From NCBI GenBank assembly GCA_903884125.1, contig CAISDR010000083.1:1-7796 (forward strand): 7,796 nt of DNA, given 5' to 3'. Source of the DNA: an uncultured bacterium. GTDB taxonomy: Bacteria > Pseudomonadota > Alphaproteobacteria > CAISDR01. Every line of letters starts with the position of its first letter. Positions within the stretch are counted from its first letter, which is position 1. Positions 1-7,100 of the stretch are shown here, in pieces. The position numbers and the translations under genes are program-made. The notes beneath the pieces were generated by a model. The model made no database searches. It was not told the DNA's origin and saw only the letters and a list, made by a program, of their open reading frames with translations.

Positions 1-125
1 GTCAGGTCAAGAACCGGACCGTCGCGTTCTTCGGTTGCCGATTCCGCGCCTTCAGCGCCTTCGCCCTTGGCGGACTTTGCTGTTTTGGTCGCTTTGACCG
101 GCTTTACTACCGTCTTGCTCGCCAT
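1..125 (-). CDS. rpoD: RNA polymerase primary sigma factor (sigma-70), N-terminal fragment
   Basis: Reading the minus strand from an ATG at 125 gives 41 codons running off the left edge. They begin MASKTVVKPVKATKTAKSAK and end in DGPVLDLT. A Lys/Ala-rich start followed by D-G-P-(V/L)-L-D-L is what I recall of alphaproteobacterial RpoD before region 1.1; no core sigma domain is inside the window. The start is supported by a good Shine-Dalgarno run, GGAGAAGAG at 135-127, with GGAG ending 6 nt before the ATG. The gene lies 58 bp downstream of dnaG on the same strand, the classic primase-sigma arrangement. The product directs core RNA polymerase to housekeeping promoters. The call rests on context plus a short, poorly conserved N-terminus, so it is strong but not complete. 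Confidence 0.85.
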   Translation of the reverse strand, partial: MASKTVVKPVKATKTAKSAKGEGAEGAESATEERDGPVLDL

Positions 126-183
126 GCTCTTCTCCGCCTGCAGACCCACGGGCCCACGCTGCCTTGTAACAAAAACCGAATTC

Positions 184-2145
184 TCAACGCATCAATGCGT
201 CATGAACCGGTGCAACTTCTTCCTGCACGCTCTGGCGTGCTGCCTCTATGTCACGACGTGCGGCGCTGATCTGGTCTGCCAAATCAGCGTCAATCTCGCC
301 ACCTAAAGCATCCCGCTGTGCACGCAATGCCAACTCACCCGCCCCCTGGCCGGCCTCGATTGCCTCGAACGCACGAAGCAAAAGCACTGCTGCCGCCGGT
401 CTGTCCGATCCGGGGCGGGCGGCTGCCCATTCCGGATTGGCCAGGACCCGCTGCCAGAGCGCATCCACCTCATTTGCAAGACCCAGGGTGTTCAAGTGGT
501 CATTCAAGCCCCCGCTGTCAAGGTGGTTTATGCCCAGCCCCCCAATCAAACCGTCCCTGAGGCGGCTGCGCCACGGCGCACGGGGCTCTAAAGCCGCCAA
601 ACGCTCGGCATTGTCCACCAGGAGGTCAATATGTGTCAAACATATCCCAAAGACCAGATCCATCAGTCGGTCATGTGGTGGTTCACCCCCTTTGGCAAGG
701 GCGCTTTCAAGCAGCGAACTGGTTGGCGGCAGGGCACCTGGCACCAGACCGCGGCCGGCAAACCCCTTGCCATAATTGCCCGTTTTCGATTTGCCGAGCC
801 CCCGATTTTGTCTGACGCCCATACCGGGCTTGCCCCCCCAGGCCGCCCGCACCGGCTCGAACATCTGGCGCAGGCGCGCTTTCATATCGGCCTGATAGTG
901 GCTTCTTACCGCCGGGTCTTCGATGGCCCTCACTACGTTCAGCACACGCGCTTCCAAACCCGCCCGACGTTCCGGGGTCTGGGGGATACCGCCCTCGGTC
1001 TCGCGCTGCCACAATAATTCCGCCAAAGGCCTTGCCGCCGCCAGAACCTGTTCCATCGCGGCCGGACCATCATTGCGCACCAGATCGTCCGGGTCCTTGC
1101 CATCGGGCAGCATGGCAAAGCGTAAAGACTGCCCCGGCTTTAACAGGGGCAAGGCCCGATCCATTGCCCGCATCGCTGCCGCCAGTCCCGCCTTGTCGCC
1201 ATCCAGACAAAGGATCGGTTCCGCCGCCAGTTTCCAGAGCAATTGCAATTGGTCTTCGGTCAGCGCCGTGCCCAGAGGGGCCACCGCCTCATGAATGCCG
1301 GCATCAACCAGTGCGATCACATCCATGTAACCTTCAGCCACGATAACGCGGCCTGCTTCAACCGCCGCCCGGCGCGCCTGATGCAGGTTGAACAGGGTGC
1401 GGCCCTTATGAAACAGCGGCGTTTCCGGCGAATTGAGATATTTGGCCTGAGCATCAGCAGCCATCGCGCGTCCGCCAAAGGCAATGACCCTGCCCCTGCC
1501 ATCACAGATTGGAAACATCAGCCGATCACGAAACCGGTCAAAAGGTGGATCATTCGGCCGATCATCCGGGGCGATCATCAAACCCGACTGCACCATCTCA
1601 TCGCGGCTGAATCCCAGCTTTGACAGATGCGTCCCAAGCCCGCCGCGATCGGCTGGCGCAAAACCCAATGACCACCGGTCAGCCACATCGGCCCTGATAC
1701 CGCGGCGAACCAGATAGGCCCGCGCGGCATCCCCCTTTGGACCAGCAAGCTGGGCTGCAAACCAGTTGCGTGCGGCTTCGTTGGCGGCCCGAAGCCGGTC
1801 ATTAAAATCGTCCTGCGCCACCGCCTCAGGTGTGCGCTCCGGCAGCGGCATGCCTGCCATCTGTGCCAGGTCTTCGACCGCTTCGACAAAAGTGCGCTTT
1901 TCATATTCCATCAGGAACGTGATGGCGTTGCCCCCCTGCCCGCAGCCGAAGCATTTGTAGAATCCCTTGTTGTCATCAACATGGAAAGATGGCGAACTTT
2001 CGGAATGAAACGGGCAGCACGCCCAGAAATCCCGACGCCCCGGATTGGTTTTGCGCCGGTCCCATTGCACATGTTTTCCCACCACATCCGACAGGTTCAC
2101 CCGGTCGCGCAGTTCTTCAACAAATGAGGGGGGAAAGATACTCAT
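184..2145 (-). CDS. dnaG: DNA primase DnaG
   Basis: This 653-residue protein is the replicative primase that lays down RNA primers and works with the DnaB helicase. The N-terminal CHC2 zinc domain shows C44, H47, C65 and C68 (CPFH and CFGC). The catalytic core spans roughly 120-370, with the basic motif RFRDRLMFPI at 204-213. The TOPRIM metal-binding residues are intact: E271 in EGYMD and D315/D317 in LDGDKAG. The segment from about 430 contains a Gly/Lys-rich linker and then a divergent helical region to residue 653, expected to be the DnaB-binding domain. Length is normal to slightly long for the family (E. coli about 580). The ATG start gives the expected MSIFPPSFVEEL opening. Its Shine-Dalgarno is poor: the best match, AAGGTGA (2165-2159), lies 13 nt upstream. 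The gene is 27 bp after yqeY and 58 bp before rpoD, presumably in one operon. Confidence 0.98.
   Translation of the reverse strand: MSIFPPSFVEELRDRVNLSDVVGKHVQWDRRKTNPGRRDFWACCPFHSESSPSFHVDDNKGFYKCFGCGQGGNAITFLMEYEKRTFVEAVEDLAQMAGMPLPERTPEAVAQDDFNDRLRAANEAARNWFAAQLAGPKGDAARAYLVRRGIRADVADRWSLGFAPADRGGLGTHLSKLGFSRDEMVQSGLMIAPDDRPNDPPFDRFRDRLMFPICDGRGRVIAFGGRAMAADAQAKYLNSPETPLFHKGRTLFNLHQARRAAVEAGRVIVAEGYMDVIALVDAGIHEAVAPLGTALTEDQLQLLWKLAAEPILCLDGDKAGLAAAMRAMDRALPLLKPGQSLRFAMLPDGKDPDDLVRNDGPAAMEQVLAAARPLAELLWQRETEGGIPQTPERRAGLEARVLNVVRAIEDPAVRSHYQADMKARLRQMFEPVRAAWGGKPGMGVRQNRGLGKSKTGNYGKGFAGRGLVPGALPPTSSLLESALAKGGEPPHDRLMDLVFGICLTHIDLLVDNAERLAALEPRAPWRSRLRDGLIGGLGINHLDSGGLNDHLNTLGLANEVDALWQRVLANPEWAAARPGSDRPAAAVLLLRAFEAIEAGQGAGELALRAQRDALGGEIDADLADQISAARRDIEAARQSVQEEVAPVHDALMR
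187..200 (-). other. Inverted repeat at the dnaG stop codon
   Basis: On the minus (mRNA) strand ACGCATTGATGCGT can fold as a 5-bp stem with a TTGA loop. It lies directly before the TGA stop of dnaG (186-184). A TTTTT run occurs about a dozen nt beyond the stop, too far away for a standard intrinsic terminator. It may be an mRNA processing or stability element between dnaG and rpoD, or a chance repeat. Confidence 0.35.
225..240 (-). other. Stem-loop in the 3' end of dnaG
   Basis: GCACGC (225-230) and GCGTGC (235-240) form a perfect 6-bp inverted repeat around the 4-nt loop TCTG (CAGA in the mRNA). The stem is GC-rich, lies within dnaG codons close to the stop, and sits 24 bp from the second inverted repeat at 187-200. 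What is seen is a stable potential RNA hairpin; any role in transcript processing is inference. Confidence 0.4.
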
Positions 2146-2172
2146 GGAGTAAGCTTGGTCACCTTGTGCAGA

Positions 2173-2649
2173 TCATGCGCCTAAAATCGATTTGACCAGG
2201 GGCGAGGCCTTGGCCATGTCCATCACGCCTGCATGGCGTTCGCGCAGGGCAGCCATCACCTTGCCCATATCCTTGATGCTGGCGGCACCGGTATCGCTTA
2301 TTGCTTTCTGAATTGCTGCTTTGGTTGCCGCCTCGTCCATCTGGGTCGGCAGGAAGCTCTCAATCACGGCAGCTTCGGCGCGTTCATTTGCTGCCATTTC
2401 AGGCCGCCCACCACCATCAAACGCTTCTGCGGATTCACGGCGCTGCTTGACCAGTTTCTGCAAAACCTGCACCACATCGGCGTCCGACACACCTTCGCGG
2501 CTGGCTTCAGTCCGGGCGGCAATATCACGGTCCTTGATTGCCGCCAGCACCATGCGCAGCACACCCAGGCGCAACGAATCCTTGGCACGCATGGCGTCTT
2601 TCATCGCCTCGTTCAGGCGCAGGCGCAGATTTGGGGTCTCAGCAGTCAT
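2173..2649 (-). CDS. yqeY: GatB/YqeY domain protein
   Basis: This 158-residue protein, close to the usual ~150 of the family, is one YqeY domain, related to the C-terminal helical part of the GatB subunit of the tRNA-dependent amidotransferase. Typical landmarks are SLRLGVLRMVLAAIKDRDI (25-43), KLVKQRRESAEAF (66-78), IESFLPTQMDE (96-106) and IKDMGKVMAALRERHAGVMD (125-144). The stand-alone family has no firmly established role; tRNA or RNA binding is suggested by the relation to GatB. I chose the ATG at 2649 because MTAETPNLRLRLNEAMKDAM starts like the family. The reading frame is open to 2775, but those 42 residues do not resemble YqeY. Upstream of the start only a weak GGAT is visible. It is the first visible gene of the yqeY-dnaG-rpoD unit, 27 bp before dnaG, in the slot held by rpsU in E. 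coli. Confidence 0.93.
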   Translation of the reverse strand: MTAETPNLRLRLNEAMKDAMRAKDSLRLGVLRMVLAAIKDRDIAARTEASREGVSDADVVQVLQKLVKQRRESAEAFDGGGRPEMAANERAEAAVIESFLPTQMDEAATKAAIQKAISDTGAASIKDMGKVMAALRERHAGVMDMAKASPLVKSILGA

Positions 2650-2730
2650 CCGATCACATCCACAAATGAAGTCTTGGCAAAGACCGATAGAGGGGCCGAG
2701 GACAATAGGCCAGTGGCCGGGCCATAGCAA

Positions 2731-2755
2731 AAGCTGCATGGGTTTTGCACAGCTT
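2731..2755. repeat. Inverted repeat AAGCTG/CAGCTT
   Basis: AAGCTG at 2731-2736 is the reverse complement of CAGCTT at 2750-2755, separated by 13 bp. An inner TGCA pair (2735-2738 and 2746-2749) offers a competing fold. The right arm overlaps the first two DnaA-box-like sites. It could be a protein-binding dyad or a hairpin in the yqeY leader; neither can be decided from sequence. Confidence 0.35.
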
Positions 2756-2774
2756 ATCCCCAAACCTGTCCACA
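2743..2774 (+). promoter_or_regulatory. Three tandem DnaA-box-like 9-mers
   Basis: Three 9-mers in the same orientation resemble the DnaA box TTATCCACA. TTTTGCACA (2743-2751) matches the relaxed consensus TTWTNCACA fully. TTATCCCCA (2754-2762) has one mismatch to TTATCCACA, and CTGTCCACA (2766-2774) has two. Their starts are 11 and 12 bp apart, about one helical turn, which would place bound proteins on the same DNA face. DnaA binding is inferred. A role in controlling the primase/sigma operon or carAB is more likely than an origin, because the cluster is small and I see no long AT-rich unwinding region. Confidence 0.45.
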
Positions 2775-2775
2775 A

Positions 2776-2831
2776 GAATCATCGGTCGCGTTCATTTTAC
2801 GCCCAATCACCCGATTCCCTGGACCGGAATC
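2776..2831. promoter_or_regulatory. Cluster of three GANTC (CcrM-type) methylation sites
   Basis: GAATC at 2776-2780, GATTC at 2813-2817 and GAATC at 2827-2831 are GANTC sites, the target of the cell-cycle methyltransferase CcrM in most alphaproteobacteria. Three in 56 bp is dense: chance expectation is about one per 256 bp, and GANTC looks sparser than that in the coding parts. They lie between the DnaA-box-like cluster and the carA -10 element. Methylation-dependent control is inference. Confidence 0.4.
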
Positions 2832-2838
2832 ACGAAAT

Positions 2839-2868
2839 TTTCCCTTAAAGGCTGCAACCCGTTATAAA
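2839..2868 (+). promoter_or_regulatory. Candidate sigma-70 promoter of carA
   Basis: TATAAA at 2863-2868 is a 5/6 match to the -10 consensus. The hexamer at -35 with 18-bp spacing, TTTCCC (2839-2844), is weak. Transcription would start near 2875 and leave a leader of about 105 nt before carA. The weak -35 is compatible with a regulated promoter. No ArgR or PurR operator was recognised. Confidence 0.4.
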
Positions 2869-2978
2869 GATTGATCTATCAGTCCTTTGCTTCGACCATT
2901 GACGCGGGCGGGGGCTTTCAATATTGTCCCGTCTCCAAGAGCGGGCGCGTCTTCCATCGTCCCCGCCGGAGCGGTTTC

Positions 2979-4160
2979 ATGTCTTACCAGGCCCCTTTTG
3001 CCGACCCCATTGCGGGATCGGATCGTTCCCTTACGGGCCGCTTGGTCCTTGCTGACGGCAGTGTTTTTGCTGGTCATGGCATAGGCATTGAAGGGTCCGC
3101 CATTGGCGAAGTGTGCTTCAACACCGCCATGACCGGGTATCAGGAAATCCTGACCGATCCGTCATACGCCGCACAGATCGTCACCTTTACCTTTCCCCAT
3201 ATCGGCAATGTGGGCACCAATGATCTGGACCATGAAGCAGGCGATCCGGTTGCGCGGGGACTGGTCATTCGTGCGCCCATCACATCGCCGGCCAACTGGC
3301 GATCAGCCCAGCATCTGAACGACTGGCTGGCGGCGCGCAAGGTGGTGGGGATTTCGGGCGTGGACACACGCCGACTTACCCGCATGATCCGCGAAACCGG
3401 CATGCCCAATGGCGTGATCGCCCATAATGCCCAAGGCATTTTCGATATCCCCGCCCTTTTGGCGCAGGCAAAGGCATGGGGCGGACTCGAGGGACTGGAT
3501 CTGGCAAAAGACGTCACTGCCGGTCAGACCTATGTCTGGGATGAGACACGCTGGACTTGGGGGCAGGATTATGGCCGTCAGATCGCGCCCCGACTTCATG
3601 TGGTCGTGATTGATTATGGTGTCAAACGCAACATTCTGCGTTCGCTGGCATCGGCCGGATGCAGGCTGACCATTGTCCCTGCCACTGTTTCGGCGGAAGA
3701 AGTTCTGGCGCACAAGCCGGACGGCATTTTGCTGTCCAATGGACCGGGTGATCCGGCAGCTACCGGCGTTTATGCGGTGCCGACGATTCAGGCTCTCGTT
3801 GAAAGCGGCCTGCCGATTTTCGGTATCTGTCTGGGCCATCAGATGCTGGCACTGGCCTTAGGTGCCAAGACCGAAAAAATGCCGCAAGGTCATCATGGCG
3901 CCAATCATCCGGTCAAAGATCTTTCAACCGGCAAGGTCGAAATCGTATCGATGAATCATGGTTTCACCGTGGCGCGGTCGAGCCTGCCACCGGGCATTAC
4001 TGAAACTCATGTGTCATTGTTCGACGGCACAAATGCTGGCATTGCGCTCAGCGGCCGCCCGATTTTTTCGGTGCAATATCATCCCGAAGCATCCCCCGGT
4101 CCCCATGACAGTTATTACCTGTTCGAACGGTTTACCACAGCAATGGATCGGCAACGCTAG
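2979..4160 (+). CDS. carA: Carbamoyl-phosphate synthetase small (glutaminase) subunit
   Basis: CarA hydrolyses glutamine and passes ammonia to CarB for carbamoyl-phosphate synthesis, which feeds UMP and arginine pathways in the cytoplasm. The 393-residue protein has normal family length. The small-chain N-terminal domain (about 18-150) carries GEVCFNTAMTGYQEILTDPSY and GISGVDTRRLTR. The class I glutamine amidotransferase domain (about 206-390) has the nucleophile C284 in FGICLGHQ, and H368 and E370 in QYHPEASPGPHD, completing the Cys-His-Glu triad. SNGPGDP (253-259) is the expected oxyanion-strand motif. I chose the ATG at 2979 because GGAG (2968-2971) sits 7 nt before it and MSYQ... leads into the family homology. 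The frame stays open back to a TTG at 2871, but that has no Shine-Dalgarno and lies at the expected transcription start. The TAG stop is 6 bp before carB. Confidence 0.98.
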   Translation: MSYQAPFADPIAGSDRSLTGRLVLADGSVFAGHGIGIEGSAIGEVCFNTAMTGYQEILTDPSYAAQIVTFTFPHIGNVGTNDLDHEAGDPVARGLVIRAPITSPANWRSAQHLNDWLAARKVVGISGVDTRRLTRMIRETGMPNGVIAHNAQGIFDIPALLAQAKAWGGLEGLDLAKDVTAGQTYVWDETRWTWGQDYGRQIAPRLHVVVIDYGVKRNILRSLASAGCRLTIVPATVSAEEVLAHKPDGILLSNGPGDPAATGVYAVPTIQALVESGLPIFGICLGHQMLALALGAKTEKMPQGHHGANHPVKDLSTGKVEIVSMNHGFTVARSSLPPGITETHVSLFDGTNAGIALSGRPIFSVQYHPEASPGPHDSYYLFERFTTAMDRQR

Positions 4161-4166
4161 TTCATC

Positions 4167-7100
4167 ATGCCAAAACGCACAGACATAAAATCGATCCTGA
4201 TCATTGGCGCAGGCCCTATTGTCATTGGACAGGCCTGTGAATTTGACTATTCCGGCACCCAGGCCTGCAAGGCACTAAAGGCCGAGGGGTTCCGCATCAT
4301 ACTGGTGAATTCCAATCCGGCCACGATCATGACCGATCCGGAACTGGCCGATGCCACCTATATTGAACCGATCACACCGGAAATCGTTGCCAAGATTATC
4401 GAAGCAGAACGCCCCGATGCCCTGCTGCCGACCATGGGCGGACAGACGGCGCTGAATACCGCCATGGCGCTGGCCGATCAGGGTGTACTGGCCAAGTTCG
4501 GGGTCGAGATGATCGGTGCCAATCGCGAAGCGATTGAAATGGCCGAAGATCGCTCGAAATTCCGTCTGGCCATGGAACGCATCGGTCTGGAGAGTCCGAA
4601 ATCTGCGGCGGTCAATACACTGGCCGAAGCACTGGATGCTCTGCCCCAGATCGGCCTGCCCGCCATCATCCGGCCATCCTTTACCATGGGCGGGACCGGC
4701 GGTGGCATCGCCTATAATCGGGTTGAGTTCGAGGAATTTGTAAAAAGCGGCCTTGATGCGTCGCCGACCAATGAAGTGCTGGTCGAAGAAAGCGTTTTGG
4801 GCTGGAAAGAATTTGAGATGGAAGTGGTCCGCGACAAGGCGGATAACTGCATCATCATCTGTTCAATTGAAAACATTGATCCAATGGGTGTTCACACAGG
4901 TGACTCAATCACAGTCGCCCCGGCACTGACCCTGACGGATAAGGAATATCAGGTGATGCGTAATGCCTCGATCGCGGTCTTGCGCGAAATCGGGGTCGAA
5001 ACTGGCGGGTCGAATGTGCAGTTCGCAATCAATCCGGAAGATGGCCGGATGGTTGTGATTGAAATGAACCCGCGCGTGTCGCGTTCATCCGCCCTGGCAT
5101 CCAAGGCTACGGGATTTCCCATTGCCAAGGTCGCCGCGAGTCTGGCGGTTGGCTATACGCTGGATGAACTTGCCAATGATATCACCCAGTCAACACCGGC
5201 AAGTTTCGAGCCGACTATTGACTATGTGGTCACGAAAATTCCCCGCTTCACCTTTGAAAAATTTGCCGGTGCTGACACCACGCTGACCACATCGATGAAA
5301 TCGGTGGGCGAGGCCATGGCCATCGGGCGCACGTTCCAGGAAAGCCTGCAGAAGGCGCTTCGGTCGCTGGAAACCGGCCTGTCGGGGCTTGATGAAATCA
5401 TCATTCCGGGACTTGGCGAAGGCGATGATAAAAACGCGATACGCGCCGCCCTGCGCAGGCCGACACCAGATCGCCTGCGCTATGTGGCACAGGCATTCAG
5501 GCATGGTATGGCCCCGGATGAAATTCAGGACGCCTGCCGGATTGATCCATGGTTCCTTGAACAGATTCAGGAAATCATCGCCGTTGAGGAATCGGTCAGA
5601 AAAGATGGCCTACCCCAGGATCTCGCGCGACTGCGTCGGTTAAAGGCCATGGGATTTGCCGATCAACGGCTGGCGCAGTTAAGCGGGGATAGTGAAATCT
5701 TAGTCCGCAACCTGCGCAAAAAACTGGGCCTGCATGCGGTTTACAAACGCATCGATACCTGCGCTGCCGAGTTCCGTTCGGCAACGCCGTACATGTATTC
5801 CACCTATGAAGCGCCGGTCGACGGTCTGGTCGAAGACGAAGCCGATCCCAGCGCGCGCACCAAGGTGATCATTCTGGGTGGCGGCCCCAACCGTATCGGT
5901 CAGGGGATCGAGTTTGACTATTGCTGCTGTCATGCGGCGTTCGCCCTGTCGGATGCGGGCTATGAAACCATCATGGTCAATTGTAACCCGGAAACCGTAT
6001 CAACTGATCCGGATACATCCGACCGATTATATTTCGAACCGCTGACCGCAGAAGAAGTGCTGGAACTGGTGCGTGTCGAACAGTCCAATGGCAAATTACT
6101 TGGCGTAATCGTCCAGTTTGGTGGTCAGACCCCACTGAAACTGGCCAAGGCATTAGAGGCCGCCGGTGTTCCAATTCTGGGCACGTCGCCCGATGCCATT
6201 GATCAGGCCGAAGATCGCAAGCGCTTTCAGGAAATGTTGCACGAACTGGGCCTGAAACAGCCGGTCAACGGGCTGGCATCCACGGCAGATGAAGCGCGCG
6301 CGGTTGCCGAACGCATCGGCTTTCCGGTGGTGATCCGGCCGTCTTATGTGCTGGGCGGACGCGCCATGGAAATCGTGCGGTCGGTTGCGCAGTTGAACCG
6401 CTATATCGCAAACGCGGTTGTCGTATCCGGCGACAGCCCGGTTTTGATTGACAGCTATCTCCAGGATGCCATCGAGGTAGACGTGGATGCCCTGTCCGAT
6501 GGCAAACAGGTCTTCGTCGCTGGTATCATGGAGCATATCGAGGAAGCCGGGATTCATTCCGGCGACAGCGCCTGTTCCCTGCCACCGCATTCGCTGGATG
6601 CTGCGACCATTGCCGAACTGGAACGCCAGACCTGCGCCATGGCGCTTAAACTCGGCGTGGTGGGACTGATGAATGTGCAGTTTGCCATTCAAAGCGGTGA
6701 AATCTTTGTGCTGGAAGTAAACCCGCGCGCCAGCCGCACCGTGCCGTTTGTGGCAAAGACCATTTTCTATCCGATTGCCAAAATCGCCGCGCGCATCATG
6801 GCTGGCGAGAGCCTGGCCTCGTTCAATCTACGCGCGCGCAAGCTCAATCATGTGGCCGTCAAGGAAGCGGTATTCCCGTTTGCCCGTTTCCCTGGCGTTG
6901 ACACGTTACTTGGGCCGGAAATGCGCTCGACCGGCGAGGTGATGGGACTGGACAAGTCGTTTGCGGTTGCCTTTGCCAAAAGCCAGATCGCCAGCGGCAC
7001 CAAGATCCCCAGCCGGGGCTGTGTTTTTGTATCGGTCAAGGACCGCGACAAGCCCGCGCTGGTTGCGCCGGTGCGGTTACTGATCGATATGGGCTTTGTT

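Larger units (their letters stand above)
2650..2978. promoter_or_regulatory. Divergent intergenic region, yqeY operon / carAB
   Basis: These 329 bp lie between the divergent starts of yqeY and carA and must hold the promoters for both units. From left to right I see a DnaA-box-like 9-mer ACATCCACA (2656-2664), three closely packed GGCC motifs (2708-2723), an inverted repeat (2731-2755), three tandem DnaA-box-like sites (2743-2774), three GANTC sites (2776-2831) and a -10-like hexamer for carA (2863-2868). A GC-rich carA leader of about 105 nt follows. I see no convincing coding sequence. No clear sigma-70 promoter for yqeY could be picked by eye. Confidence 0.75.

Noticed and set aside
126..183. 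Internal rpoD promoter with TTGAGA as a -35 element (minus strand)
   Set aside because: No acceptable -10 hexamer lies 16-18 bp downstream, so a promoter cannot be supported by eye.
248..775. 175-codon plus-strand frame opposite dnaG
   Set aside because: It is low-complexity Ser/Arg/Pro/Ala sequence opposite the dnaG C-terminal region, with no independent evidence.
2650..2775. N-terminal extension of yqeY by 42 residues
   Set aside because: The extra residues are unlike YqeY, and the stretch contains the DnaA-like boxes and other regulatory sequence.
2871..2978. Extended carA start at a TTG, adding 36 residues
   Set aside because: There is no Shine-Dalgarno, the TTG sits at the predicted transcription start, and the added residues do not look like CarA. 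ATG 2979 has GGAG at good spacing.
2650..2978. Replication origin
   Set aside because: There is only one full relaxed match to the DnaA box, no long AT-rich unwinding element, and none of the usual oriC neighbour genes. Regulatory sites are a simpler reading.
2887..3084. 65-codon frame overlapping the carA start, with a repeated R-A-G-A-x-x-I-V-P pattern
   Set aside because: The two 33-nt copies match at only about half of their bases, the start is a TTG without a ribosome site, and half of it overlaps carA. A leader peptide cannot be supported.
3303..3839. 178-codon open frame antisense to carA
   Set aside because: It lies wholly inside carA, resembles no family I know and has no clear Shine-Dalgarno. 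It is a frame shadow of a GC-rich gene.
6153..6692. 179-codon open frame antisense to carB
   Set aside because: It is fully within conserved CarB coding sequence. Its translation is rich in His, Arg and Gln with no domain, as expected for a shadow frame.
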